From the NCBI RefSeq assembly GCF_009905725.1, contig NZ_JAAAKV010000004.1, forward strand, positions 186,001 to 250,000: a stretch of DNA of 64,000 nucleotides. The letters are read 5' to 3'. The notes beneath the pieces are model-generated. The model searched no databases. It was given only the letters and a program-made list of their open reading frames with translations, and was not told where the DNA came from. Of this stretch, positions 1-9,135 are shown in pieces. Position 1 is the stretch's first letter. The number at the start of each line of letters is the position of its first letter. The translations under genes and the position numbers were made by a program. Source of the DNA: Emticicia sp. CRIBPO (GTDB lineage Bacteria; Bacteroidota; Bacteroidia; Cytophagales; Spirosomataceae).

Positions 1-159
1 ATATTATCTTGAATGTTGTTTTCATCCTAGGATTTTAAGCTACTCGTGTGTAAGCCCGCCCGGCGTGACCGTCAGGTCGGACGAGGCACTTATCGTTTAT
101 CACTTTTAACTTTTTCACTCCATGGCGGAAATACTGCTAATTTTCTTTGTCGCATCCAA

Positions 160-2601
160 TCACCCCGCCCTCAAATTATCCACCGGATTCGTATTGGCCG
201 CCTTCAACGTTTGCGAGAAGATGGTCGTTAGTCCGAGGCTTAGCACCACCACCAGGCTTATGACGGCTTCAAGGGCTCCAATGGGGGCATTGTAGTACTG
301 TGCCTCCTGCAGCATCAACTTCATTAAAAACCAGACGCCTGGAATCGTGACGAGACCCGCGATAGCCAGCAGTACAATGAATTCCCTGGATAGCAGGTAC
401 ACCAGGCTTCGCGAAGAAGCACCCATCACCTTCCGGATACTCACTTCTTTGACCCGGTTTTTGATGGTGAACACGACCGTGCCCAACAGCCCCAGGCACG
501 CTATGGTGATGGCCAGCAGTCCCATGAATCCCCACAGCTTCATAATTTCGTTGTAAGACGAATAGGCATCGCGGATCTGGTCGGAGAGGAATTCGGCTTT
601 AAACCTGCTACCTCTCCCAATCGGTTTCCAGGCTGCTTCCATTTCCGGAAAAGCCTGGCTCTGCTTGCCTGTTTGAAGGCGAAAATTCGCATAACTGAAT
701 TTCTCAGGTGCATACTCGAAGAAGAAGTTTTCAATGGGTGATCGCAGGCTGGCGTAGTGGAAATCTTTCAGAATACCCGCTACCCTCACTTCTCTTTTAT
801 CAGGCAGGATAAGCACCTGGTCGATGGCCCCGGAAGCGTCTTTTGGACTCAGTTTTTTGGCCAATACTTCATTGATGATGATCAGACGTGAGTTTTCGCC
901 GGCGTCGCCGGAGAAGTTCCTTCCCACCACAAGATGCAGACCCATGTTGGTGATAAAGTTTTCATCGATGGCTATCCTACTTGCATCTATCGAATCGGGA
1001 TGGGCCACCTGCTTCACGTGCAAGGGCGGTACGCTTCCTGCCCCCAGCAGATGCGACGACATAGAGATCAGCGGAACGAAGGAAAGCTTTCCAAATTCAT
1101 TTCTGACCAGTCGCGGATCGGCCTGTTGAAGATCAACATTGAGTATTTTCTCCTGGTCAAATCCGAAATCATAACTGATAGAGTACCGGTACTGTTGTTG
1201 CATAATCAATACCGCAAAAGTAAAACCAAGCGACAGGATGAACTGCAGGGTAATCACCAACTTACGAAGCGAAAACAGACGGCCCGTTTTGGTTTGGATC
1301 TCCTGCCCTTTGAGTGCCATGACGGCACCGGTCTTTGCAAAATGAAATGCCGGCACCAGGCCCGAAATAAAGCCCACAAGGATGGCGAAGGCTAAGAAAC
1401 CGGCAAATGTTCCCAGGGTAGGGTTCAGGTCGACCCAATCAAGGCCGGAGGTAAGCGACAGGGTTTCACCGCGGATGAACTCAAAGAAAAAATATGACAG
1501 TATCACAGCCAGCAGCATAATGATCGTACTTTCGGCAATAAACTGCATAAAGATATGTTTTTTTCGTGCTCCCATCACCTTACGGACACCGATCTCTTTC
1601 ATCCGTTTGAGTGCCTGGGAGATGGCAAGGCTGACGTAGTTGCTGCATGCCGCGAAGAATATGATCATGGGTATCACGCCCATGAGCAGCATTTCCTGGT
1701 AGCTCCATTCGTTTCCCATATCATTGTCGAGCTCAGGCCCGGGAACAATCTTATCGAACCGCTGCAGTTCGAACGAAGCCTGGAACTCGGGTTTTTTGTA
1801 TTTTTCTTTTGCAATGCCGTTGAGGAAGGCTTCAAGGGCTGAGGGACTCACGTCGTCAGAGACTTGCAGATAGGCATATGAATTGCGGAAGTTATTCCAG
1901 TTGCCTGTAAAAGACGCACCGTGATAGGAGGTGAGCGTGGCGAATGAGACCAAAGCCTCGGTCTTCAGGTGCGAGTTTTTCGGCATGTCTTTCGCTACAC
2001 CCGTGACCATCACGTCGCCATAGGGCTCTATGAATACCAATTGGCCCATCGGGTCCTTTTCTCCAAAGATCCTGGCAGCTGCTTCCTCGGTAATCACCAT
2101 CGTATTAGGATTGGTAAGCGAAGTGGCGGTGTTGCCTTGCAGCAGTGGAAAGTTAAACATCGAAAGATATCCGGCATCCGCAAAGTATCCGTGTAAAGAA
2201 ATTTTCATTTCTCCATAACGAACATTGCGGGGAAGCGACTGATGAATACGTACCACCTTTTCCACGCCGGTGAAATTCGCTTTCAGCAGTTCAGCAGCAC
2301 CGATAGGCACAGACGCGTACGAGGGATTGTCCTGCCGGTCCTCCACGTGCGTGATTATCCGGTATAGGTGCTCACTATCCGGATGGAAGTTGTCGAACTG
2401 GTAGATGAACACGATCATGGCCACGTACAGCAGGTTGAGCGACATGCCCACTGCCAGTCCAAAGACATTTAAAATGGTAAAGAATTTGTTTTTCGCCAGG
2501 TTACGCGTAGCGGTCTTGAAGTAATTTTTGAACATGGCGGGCTCCAGGATTTTTCTAAGCAGCCCGGTCGGATTCTCATAAGGAGGTAGTTTCTCTTTCA
2601 T
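160..2601 (-). CDS. FtsX/MacB-type ABC transporter permease
   Basis: An 813-residue inner-membrane permease of the large FtsX/MacB type common in Bacteroidota. A first membrane segment lies near residues 42-68, followed by a periplasmic MacB-like domain. Three membrane segments lie around 305-430 with the cytoplasmic motif IGVRKVMGARK. A second membrane segment, second periplasmic domain and C-terminal FtsX domain follow, with a repeat of the motif as VSIRKVMGASS near residue 740. This duplicated architecture fits a mechanotransmission permease needing a separate ATPase; none is adjacent. The start is ATG at 2601; an internal ATG at 2535 (MFKNYFKTATRN) matches the usual N-terminus of the family and is a credible alternative. 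A paralogue lies at 48989-51415. The substrate cannot be read from the sequence. Confidence 0.9.
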   Translation of the reverse strand: MKEKLPPYENPTGLLRKILEPAMFKNYFKTATRNLAKNKFFTILNVFGLAVGMSLNLLYVAMIVFIYQFDNFHPDSEHLYRIITHVEDRQDNPSYASVPIGAAELLKANFTGVEKVVRIHQSLPRNVRYGEMKISLHGYFADAGYLSMFNFPLLQGNTATSLTNPNTMVITEEAAARIFGEKDPMGQLVFIEPYGDVMVTGVAKDMPKNSHLKTEALVSFATLTSYHGASFTGNWNNFRNSYAYLQVSDDVSPSALEAFLNGIAKEKYKKPEFQASFELQRFDKIVPGPELDNDMGNEWSYQEMLLMGVIPMIIFFAACSNYVSLAISQALKRMKEIGVRKVMGARKKHIFMQFIAESTIIMLLAVILSYFFFEFIRGETLSLTSGLDWVDLNPTLGTFAGFLAFAILVGFISGLVPAFHFAKTGAVMALKGQEIQTKTGRLFSLRKLVITLQFILSLGFTFAVLIMQQQYRYSISYDFGFDQEKILNVDLQQADPRLVRNEFGKLSFVPLISMSSHLLGAGSVPPLHVKQVAHPDSIDASRIAIDENFITNMGLHLVVGRNFSGDAGENSRLIIINEVLAKKLSPKDASGAIDQVLILPDKREVRVAGILKDFHYASLRSPIENFFFEYAPEKFSYANFRLQTGKQSQAFPEMEAAWKPIGRGSRFKAEFLSDQIRDAYSSYNEIMKLWGFMGLLAITIACLGLLGTVVFTIKNRVKEVSIRKVMGASSRSLVYLLSREFIVLLAIAGLVTIPGVWFLMKLMLQEAQYYNAPIGALEAVISLVVVLSLGLTTIFSQTLKAANTNPVDNLRAG

Positions 2602-3117
2602 AGCTTTTTTTCGTTAGAGGTTTAAACTGTCGGGAATTTGCCGTCAATGAACAAGGATCGACTGAATCGGCCGGCCGAAGCCACCCGATAGAATCACATG
2701 AGATGAAGATAACAAGTAAAAGCTATATTGAAAAGCGTCTGCCGGAACAAATGATGATAGCGAACAACAGATTAGGGTTTATTTGCTTGACAGTATAATA
2801 AGAAACCGCATGTTGCAGGCTGGACAGCGTCAGATTATTATAGTTCCTCTGCGAAAAAATGTAACCTTTGAACCTTCGACAAACTCCGCAATTGTCATTC
2901 TTCGTTTTCCTTTTTTGTTGAATAATTCGAAATAACATTCGGTCGGATTAACCATGCCATTTTGATAAAGCCAGAATATGAATCGTCTATTCTTCAGTCG
3001 CCATATTGCCAAACCCCATGTTAGCGGCATGTTCCTTTTTTTTCTATTTTATCTTGTCCTTTAAATAAGTAAGTTCTTTTTTTTGGATATCCTGCCAACT
3101 TATTGCTAAACCGCTTG
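2602..3117. other. Intergenic stretch without a convincing gene
   Basis: Two overlapping minus-strand ORFs of 66 and 71 codons lie here, but neither has recognisable protein character. The right half carries the imperfect direct repeat described separately, so the stretch may be a cassette-type spacer rather than coding DNA. Confidence 0.4.
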
Positions 3118-3120
3118 TTA
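2995..3120 (-). repeat. Imperfect ~28-bp direct repeat at the 3' end of the protease gene, attC-like
   Basis: On the minus strand the protease stop codon opens TAACAAGCGGTTTAGCAATA (3120-3101). About 90 bp downstream a similar block reads TAACATGGGGTTTGGCAATA (ending near 2997). A GCCGCTAAC sequence lies between them near 3021-3029. Overlap of the stop codon with the first TAAC resembles the 3' end of an integron cassette, but the canonical GTTRRRY/RYYYAAC boxes are not matched, so this is a weak inference. Confidence 0.35.
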
Positions 3121-3933
3121 TAGGCTGTTTATTTTGCTCTCAATTAATTCATTGATTTTGTCAAAAGGAACGCAAACCGAGAAGCCCGAATTTGATACTT
3201 CAGTATTTTTAATTCTCTCTCTATTGTTGTACCATGTGGTTTCGTATGGTATATATTGAGAAACTAAGCCGATTATTCTAAAATACCCGTCTTCGCCTTG
3301 TTCTACTACTGGTCCGCCAGAATTTCCTTGGTAGGAAGGGCAGTCAATGATAAAAGTTTCTTCGTTAGTATTAATTCCAGAAATAATTCCTTTTCTAATT
3401 AAGGGTTTTGTGATGTCAAAATATTTGCTTTGAGTTAAACCAAGTGAGGTAGGATAGCCCATTAAATAAACATCGTTTGCAATGCCTATTTCACTAAGAT
3501 TTCTAGTTGCTTCAACTTCTAGGGAGGTAATATGCTTAGCAGTTTGTTCTAAAACTTCAACGTATTCTTTAAGCTTAAGTTGTGCCGGTCGTTTATGGTC
3601 TCCAGTTTCGTATTTAAGATGACCAGTCGGCGTAGTAAGATGATGGTTCTCTCCTAGTAATAAAACACAGACGTCTGAAGTTTTAGAATAAAAAATATTA
3701 GCTGCAGTTAAATCAATTTGAAGTTGTAACTGACCCTGTCCCAAAGGTGATGAAGGGCAATTTGCAATCAGAGTGTCTCCATACAATTTGTTGTTCTCGT
3801 CATAAAAAACATGTTTAGCCGATACTAGAAAATTAAACCCTTTATACTTTAGACGAAATCCTGAACCTTTAGATTTCCCCTCATCGATCGAGAGTAAAAT
3901 TGCATAAGAGAAATTATCTTGATGAATCTTCAT
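3118..3933 (-). CDS. Trypsin-like serine protease (S1/HtrA fold)
   Basis: A 271-residue protein with the chymotrypsin-fold catalytic triad in order: His in FLVSAKHVF near residue 38, Asp in SDVCVLL near residue 91, and Ser in YQGNSGGPV near residue 207. There is no signal peptide, membrane segment or PDZ domain, so it looks like a lone cytoplasmic protease domain rather than DegP. Similar stand-alone S1 proteases occur in anti-phage and stress-response contexts, but nothing next to this gene proves such a role. The ATG at 3933 is the natural start. The 3' end is embedded in the direct repeats at 2995-3120, which hints at acquisition as a mobile cassette. The low GC compared with the neighbouring permease supports transfer. 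Confidence 0.8.
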   Translation of the reverse strand: MKIHQDNFSYAILLSIDEGKSKGSGFRLKYKGFNFLVSAKHVFYDENNKLYGDTLIANCPSSPLGQGQLQLQIDLTAANIFYSKTSDVCVLLLGENHHLTTPTGHLKYETGDHKRPAQLKLKEYVEVLEQTAKHITSLEVEATRNLSEIGIANDVYLMGYPTSLGLTQSKYFDITKPLIRKGIISGINTNEETFIIDCPSYQGNSGGPVVEQGEDGYFRIIGLVSQYIPYETTWYNNRERIKNTEVSNSGFSVCVPFDKINELIESKINSL

Positions 3934-4062
3934 AAATTAAGGTTGTTCTAATAGACTATAACTCTCAAATATACACATGTTTTTGATTTACCCAAAAGAC
4001 AATGGGGCTTTAAAAAATTTCTTTTAAGCCATTGTATCAGAGTGGGTTAGTAGGGGAGGTGA

Positions 4063-4175
4063 TTAAATCGGTTTCCAATTCAGATCCTTAGGCTCGTCTT
4101 TATCAGGCATTCCCAAAACAAACCGGACAAATAGCATAATGTCCTGGTTCTTCATTTAATATTTTGACCCACCGC
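4063..4175 (-). pseudogene. Remnant of a CPCC cysteine-rich (zinc-ribbon) protein gene
   Basis: On the minus strand one frame reads NEEPGHYAICPVCFWE, the hallmark of the CPCC family (CPCC...ICPVCFWEDD). The next frame continues with PDKDEPKDLNWKPI and a stop at 4063. The N-terminal CPCC half is missing and the two parts are in different frames, so only a frameshifted 3' fragment survives. The rest of the protease-to-peptidase gap (3934-4196) holds nothing else recognisable. Confidence 0.5.
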
Positions 4176-4196
4176 AGTGAAAATTTACGGATATAC

Positions 4197-7100
4197 CTAT
4201 TCAACACTTAATGGCTCAATCTTTTTAAATAACGTATCTATTTTATAATGAAGAGATGAGTTCGTTAACCTGTATAGTTCATCTAAAAAATCTGTTGAAA
4301 CAGGTTTTGGATTGGGGTATTTATGCTTTTCAATAAAATTTCTCAGCACTTCATTTAATTTTTGTTCACCTATCAGTTCACTTAATAAATACATCACAAC
4401 CACTCCTTTTGAATAAGATATATGAGTTTCTCCTGGCTGAACCTTGTACAAAGGCTGTTCTATTGAAAAGCCTTTGCTATTGGTATAAATGTCGAGGTTC
4501 ATTTTTATCCGATCCAGCATTTTTTCCTTTCCATACATTTTTTTGAGCAACATCATTTCAGTGTACATGGCCATAGTTTCAGTAAGCATGGCCGATCCGT
4601 CTCTGTCATCAGGATTTATCTGAGTATTACCCCACCACATATGTGACAGTTCATGTCCGGCTAATTCATTGATCACATCCTGTTGCTTATCCGCTTTAAT
4701 ATTGGAGTGAAAAATCATGTCCTCTGTCATATAGATGGTTGCAGGATAAGCCGTTGCCGCAAAACCCCTGGTAAATCCTGATACTTCTGCAAACCGGATG
4801 GTTTTAAATGGATAGTGGCCAAAATTTGTTTCGCAATAGTCCATGGTTATCCGTGCATTTTTCAATAGATGATCTACATTTTCAGCATGTGTCGGATGAT
4901 AATAGATCTCAAAGCTCTTGCCTTTATAGTTTTCTTTTTTTACTGCGTATTGAGCTGAGGATACAGCAAATCTAAACGGAATGGGATCATCGGTTTTGTA
5001 CTGAAAGTAATTCCTGTTTTGTCGTTTCCAGCTTTTGGTCAACTCTCCCACACCAAGGGCTGTCTGATTGCCTGATGTGGAGATCGTCATGTCAAGCGTA
5101 ATGAAATCATTACTGGCAGTTTTTGGTGCATCAAATGACGTGACTGATGATTTGGCTCCCAGCTTGTATTTTTTTCTTGTTGCTTCTTCTTCAATTTCAT
5201 TTTCCAGCACATATCCAAAATGAGGATAGTATCGGCTGATACGCATAAAGGAACCATTTTCAACAACGGCATTAAAAGGGTTATGACCGTTCACCGCTTT
5301 CCATTCATAGGAAATATTGAAATGAAATGTTGTTTTTTGACCTGGTCGCAACGCTTTTTGAAGCACAAGAAGCTGGTACTGATCTTTGACAATAATTATT
5401 TCATCGCCAATATGGAGTGCAGCACTATCGATGTTAAAATCATTTGCAAAATTGACCAGGATGCTGTCGATGTTTGATTTGGTTTTGTTTTCAAGAATGT
5501 ATGTGCCTTTTATATGATATGTGTTTTCTTCCGGAAATAAATCTACTGTCGTCATTATATTGGTTACAGTTGGCTGGGGACGGGTGCTGTAATTACGGTA
5601 TAGGGTTTCATAATTTGCCTGTGCTAATAAACTGACGGTTTCATTTTTTGGTTTATACCCGTCCACTAATTTTATTCCGGAATAAGAGCAAGCGGAGATC
5701 GCTGCAATTAATATCATCCATACATACCACCTTCTATTGGTCTTCTTTACCAGGTAGTAAATGGTGAGTAAGATTATCAGACAACAAAATCCATAGAACA
5801 TTCCTGTTGCAAAGGCAGAGCCATACAGGCCAAATCCATTCATATCACTGTAGCTCACCCGAATGCCATAGAATATCTTCGCCAGGGGATGTGTGATAAA
5901 ATTCTTTCCTATGGATGTTGCCATTATAAAAACGAACAGTATGGCAACACCCAGTCCTGCATACTTCCGGTTGATTATTTTTTTAATCAATAATAGAAAT
6001 CCGCTCATTAAAATCAATGGCAACGTGACAAAGAGAAACAGGTTGCCATACACTTTCCATTCGACGGCCGGATAGTTGTATAATAATTGGAAGACAATTC
6101 CTTCAAAAATTAATGCAGCGGTAAAAAGCAGGGTTACCGCGATTAATGAGATCCACTTTGCAAAAAAGCCGGTTGAGGTGTTGGCGGTGCTGTTTTCAAT
6201 CAGGTTAAAACGTGTATTGTTACTTCGCCAAAAAATATCAAAAGCATAATACAACACGATGAACAAACCCAATTCGTAAAAGTGCTGAATAATGGTAGCG
6301 GTCATTAATCCGGAGTTTGCGTAATGCTGCGGTATCCTGATGCCTTTTTCAATGGCTGCATGTATTTCCATTCCTACCCCAAAAAGTACATACAATAAAG
6401 CCAGTACAAAGGGGATGCTTTTTACAGTATAGGTTAAATGTATTTTGGAAAAGGAAAGTAAGGCTTTCAGGTGTGCCGGTGCATGATGTTGTGTGGCTGT
6501 TTGTTTGTAGCTGAGGCTTAAATTGTTTTCGTTACTGTTCTCTTTTGATCTGGACCGGAGCTTTGATTGTTTTTTTGAATAACTAAATTTCCTGATACTT
6601 ACATAAAGCAACAAGAAAGAGATAAGCAGAACAATCATTCTATTCAAAGCAAACAATCCGTTCAACGAAATCATCCCTGTGTTTCTTTGTTCGACAGTCC
6701 AGGTTGCTGTTTGATAAAAGTAGGCGGACATACCGAATGGATCCACAATAGCACTGATTAACCTGGCTTGTTCCGATTGTGGCAAAGCTCCCGCCATTAA
6801 TGGTGAACCCGAATAAATGAGGGTGACGGTATAGAACATGTACAGTAACAGTCCGCTGACGTATATGATTAGCTTGTTTTTTGAAATCCATCCTGCAAAG
6901 CTTAGCACGGCCGTTATAAAAAGCGTGTTGACAAAAGTAAACAAGAGAACAGGTTGTACATAATAGAGTAATGAAGCATTTTCTTTCTGTAAGTTGGTTG
7001 CCGCTGAAAGATGGCCATACAAAAAGCTTAAGGTAAATATCAGGGTGCTGAAAAAGCTGAATGTCAGCAATGAGGCAAACCTTCCCGCAACAAATTGATT

Positions 7101-7382
7101 TTTCCTGATGGGTGTACTGAAAAATATCTCGTGAAAATTATTATCCAGCTCTTTGTTTACTTGTTGGGCTGCAAAAATGGTTGAAAACAATATAGCTGAT
7201 AAGCTAAAGAGTGCGGTGATAAAAGAAATTTGGTAAGACGAATTCTGATAGACATCTTCACCCATTGTAAAATGTGCATCTTTCCCGATCAGTATGCCCA
7301 ATGCCACTATCAAAGCCAGCAATGCCCAGGTGGTCCATCTTTTGATGAAACGCTTTATATCGAATAAGAATACGAAATTCAT
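4197..7382 (-). CDS. ABC-2 permease fused to an M1-family aminopeptidase
   Basis: A 1061-residue protein. The N-terminal ~570 residues carry about a dozen hydrophobic segments in two blocks, as in ABC-2 export permeases. The C-terminal ~450 residues form an M1 peptidase-like domain. The zinc motif HELSH lies at residues 910-914, followed by the family WWG and a glutamate in MLTETMAMY that would be the third ligand. The substrate-recognition tyrosine and GxMEN-type motif are less clear, so peptidase activity is likely but not certain. This fusion is a known Bacteroidota arrangement. The upstream ATPase ends 2 bp before this ATG, so the two form one transporter operon. The peptidase domain is predicted outside the membrane, perhaps processing an exported peptide. 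Confidence 0.88.
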   Translation of the reverse strand: MNFVFLFDIKRFIKRWTTWALLALIVALGILIGKDAHFTMGEDVYQNSSYQISFITALFSLSAILFSTIFAAQQVNKELDNNFHEIFFSTPIRKNQFVAGRFASLLTFSFFSTLIFTLSFLYGHLSAATNLQKENASLLYYVQPVLLFTFVNTLFITAVLSFAGWISKNKLIIYVSGLLLYMFYTVTLIYSGSPLMAGALPQSEQARLISAIVDPFGMSAYFYQTATWTVEQRNTGMISLNGLFALNRMIVLLISFLLLYVSIRKFSYSKKQSKLRSRSKENSNENNLSLSYKQTATQHHAPAHLKALLSFSKIHLTYTVKSIPFVLALLYVLFGVGMEIHAAIEKGIRIPQHYANSGLMTATIIQHFYELGLFIVLYYAFDIFWRSNNTRFNLIENSTANTSTGFFAKWISLIAVTLLFTAALIFEGIVFQLLYNYPAVEWKVYGNLFLFVTLPLILMSGFLLLIKKIINRKYAGLGVAILFVFIMATSIGKNFITHPLAKIFYGIRVSYSDMNGFGLYGSAFATGMFYGFCCLIILLTIYYLVKKTNRRWYVWMILIAAISACSYSGIKLVDGYKPKNETVSLLAQANYETLYRNYSTRPQPTVTNIMTTVDLFPEENTYHIKGTYILENKTKSNIDSILVNFANDFNIDSAALHIGDEIIIVKDQYQLLVLQKALRPGQKTTFHFNISYEWKAVNGHNPFNAVVENGSFMRISRYYPHFGYVLENEIEEEATRKKYKLGAKSSVTSFDAPKTASNDFITLDMTISTSGNQTALGVGELTKSWKRQNRNYFQYKTDDPIPFRFAVSSAQYAVKKENYKGKSFEIYYHPTHAENVDHLLKNARITMDYCETNFGHYPFKTIRFAEVSGFTRGFAATAYPATIYMTEDMIFHSNIKADKQQDVINELAGHELSHMWWGNTQINPDDRDGSAMLTETMAMYTEMMLLKKMYGKEKMLDRIKMNLDIYTNSKGFSIEQPLYKVQPGETHISYSKGVVVMYLLSELIGEQKLNEVLRNFIEKHKYPNPKPVSTDFLDELYRLTNSSLHYKIDTLFKKIEPLSVE

Positions 7383-7384
7383 AA

Positions 7385-8260
7385 TTAATTTGAATTTTGA
7401 TCGAGTATAGAAAAGTACACATCTTCCAGGCTGGGGTCTATGACCTGGAAGTCAGCAGGCATCACATCTGACATGATATGAATATTTAAATTGCCTGTTA
7501 TGAATTGCGAGGATATAACCCTGTGTTCCCTTTGATGGTCATCAAGTTCCTGCTTTGTTATTTGTTTTCTTCCGATGCGGCCCTGCAGACCTGCAATCAA
7601 ATCATTAGGATTACCCTGCTTTAAAACAGAGCCATTATGGATGATGGCCATTTGAGAACATAAATTCCGGACATCCTCTACCAGGTGTGTGGAAAGAATG
7701 ATAATGATGTCTTTTCCCAGTTCGCTGAGCAAACTGTTAAACCTGTTGCGTTCCTCGGGATCGAGCCCTGCTGTGGGTTCATCAACAATAATAATTTTCG
7801 GATTACCCAACAATGCTTGTGCTACCCCAAATCTTTGTTTCATTCCACCCGAAAAAGTATGCACTTCTTTTTTCCGGTAATCAAATAAATTCACTTTTTG
7901 CAGCAGCGATAATATTTGCTCCTTTCTATCACGGGTGTTGGTAACCCCTTTCAAAATGGCCAGGTGGTCCAGCAGATCGTATGCAGATATTTTAGGATAC
8001 ACGCCAAAGTCCTGCGGTAAAAAGCCCAACTGTTTTTTAAGGAAGAAAGGATCATCAACTACATTGACATCGTTGAAAAGGATCTGACCACTATCGGCAG
8101 TTTGCAGACCAACTACAGTACGCATCAGCGATGATTTTCCGGAACCATTTGGCCCCAACAATCCAAACAGACCATTGCTTATTTCCAATGAAATGTTGTT
8201 GATGGCTTTTACTCCATTGGAGTAAGTCTTGCTCAGATTTTTGATAGTCAATTTACTCAT
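7385..8260 (-). CDS. ABC transporter ATP-binding protein
   Basis: A 291-residue ATPase partner of the downstream permease/peptidase fusion. Walker A is GPNGSGKSS at residues 36-44, the signature is FSGGMKQR, Walker B is IIIVDEPTAG, and the switch histidine follows in LSTHLVED. The open frame extends upstream to a TTG at 8317, but the ATG at 8260 (MSKLTIKNLSKTYSNG) gives the standard start of an ABC2-type ATPase and is chosen here. The C-terminal ~80 residues are an accessory region typical of drug or peptide exporters. The spacing to the permease gene is 2 bp, implying translational coupling. Confidence 0.9.
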   Translation of the reverse strand: MSKLTIKNLSKTYSNGVKAINNISLEISNGLFGLLGPNGSGKSSLMRTVVGLQTADSGQILFNDVNVVDDPFFLKKQLGFLPQDFGVYPKISAYDLLDHLAILKGVTNTRDRKEQILSLLQKVNLFDYRKKEVHTFSGGMKQRFGVAQALLGNPKIIIVDEPTAGLDPEERNRFNSLLSELGKDIIIILSTHLVEDVRNLCSQMAIIHNGSVLKQGNPNDLIAGLQGRIGRKQITKQELDDHQREHRVISSQFITGNLNIHIMSDVMPADFQVIDPSLEDVYFSILDQNSN

Positions 8261-8635
8261 GGCGTAAATTTCAGGTAATAGAATTTCAGACAGGAACCGG
8301 GCTTTTTTTACAGACAACTATCCCTTTAGCGGTGGCCTATATTAATGTTTAAGGTTCTTATTTTCAGTTTCAGGACTTACAATCATTAACTTGCATAACA
8401 AAGATACTGTTTAAGACCTGTACCTTGTAATACACAATACTTTATTGGTTCGTTAGACTGATGAATGGTTATTTTTGAGGATGAACGGTCAGAAAGGCAA
8501 TTTGTTGATCGCTTCTATTTTTATGTGGTTCCCTTTAAGGGCAGATCTTCGTTTGGGTCAACCAACATAATTTTCATTCTTGAACGTTCTGATTTGTAAT
8601 CAACAGGTCATTGATTCGATCTTGATAGGAGGCTC

Positions 8636-8669
8636 AAAAAAGAGAGTTACAGTGATCTAGCTCTTTTTT
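8636..8669. terminator. Bidirectional terminator-like hairpin
   Basis: Arms AAAAAAGAG (8636-8644) and CTCTTTTTT (8661-8669) are exact complements around a 16-base loop, giving a T-tract in either direction. Confidence 0.45.
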
Positions 8670-8780
8670 ATTGCCTTGATTTCTCTGCCATTTTTCTTGT
8701 TTTCTATAAAAACTCAAGTTTAACCTGCCCCGTAAGCTTTGGGATTGATCCGATAAATTTGTGTGGATTTAAGTAAGACT

Positions 8781-8808
8781 AAGGCCGGAGATGCATTTCT
8801 TCGGCCTT
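8781..8808. terminator. Strong terminator-like hairpin
   Basis: AAGGCCGGAGA (8781-8791) pairs with TCTTCGGCCTT (8798-8808) over 11 bp with one G-T pair and a 6-base loop, followed by CTTTATTCTT on the plus strand. No intact gene lies just upstream on the plus strand, so it may instead close the accessory block read from the right. Confidence 0.5.
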
Positions 8809-8895
8809 CTTTATTCTTACTTCAGATTAATTGATAATTACTTGTCCCCAAAGAAATGCTCGTTTTGCAAAATTTCCTTTCTTATTTCACAAAGC

Positions 8896-8909
8896 TTCGT
8901 TTTTGAGAC
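8896..8909 (-). repeat. Variant copy of the cassette-junction site
   Basis: TTCGTTTTTGAGAC, one T shorter than the 14-bp site repeated at 14.7-20.9 kb and in the same orientation. It lies 8 bp beyond the stop codon of the gene remnant at 8917-9135, the same position relative to a 3' end as in the main array. Confidence 0.55.
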
Positions 8910-8916
8910 TATTTTC

Positions 8917-9135
8917 TCATAATTTAGGTCTAGAAAATAAATGCACTCGTTCTGCTTTTATAAAATCATTATCATTTACATCAACTTCTTCTATTATTGG
9001 TTGGGCCGGATCGAGAGAGATGTAGAAAAAACCATTACTTAAAAAGTACTTATAGTCTTCAATAAAATAAAAATTATAGTCGGAATTATGGTAAAAGGAA
9101 TATTCTACGACATTTGAAAAAAGGTAACCACTTTT
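8917..9135 (-). pseudogene. 3' remnant of an unidentified gene
   Basis: Directly after the methyltransferase stop codon, the same frame stays open for 72 more codons. The content is protein-like, for example NVVEYSFYHNSDYNF and YFLSNGFFYISLDPAQ, ending at TGA 8917-8919. There is no start codon, so it is best read as the 3' end of a gene whose 5' part was replaced. The family is not recognised. A junction-site variant follows immediately. Confidence 0.4.

Larger units (their letters stand above)
8261..8916. other. Gene-free stretch with two transcription-terminator-like hairpins
   Basis: No ORF with protein-like character is seen. Two hairpins occur. One has A6GAG/CTCT6 arms at 8636-8644 and 8661-8669. 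The other has 11-bp arms at 8781-8791 and 8798-8808. The stretch separates the ABC operon from the accessory block starting at 8896. Confidence 0.5.

Noticed and set aside
1-159. Gene at the left edge
   Set aside because: Only a GTG-initiated frame of 61 codons running into the antisense of the permease; no support.
934-1395. 153-codon plus-strand ORF inside the first FtsX permease
   Set aside because: It lies wholly opposite a well-supported permease gene and has no protein-family character.
8261-8916. A small plus-strand peptide gene of about 29 codons near 8480-8570
   Set aside because: No family character, no promoter match and no conservation evidence; recorded only as an open frame.
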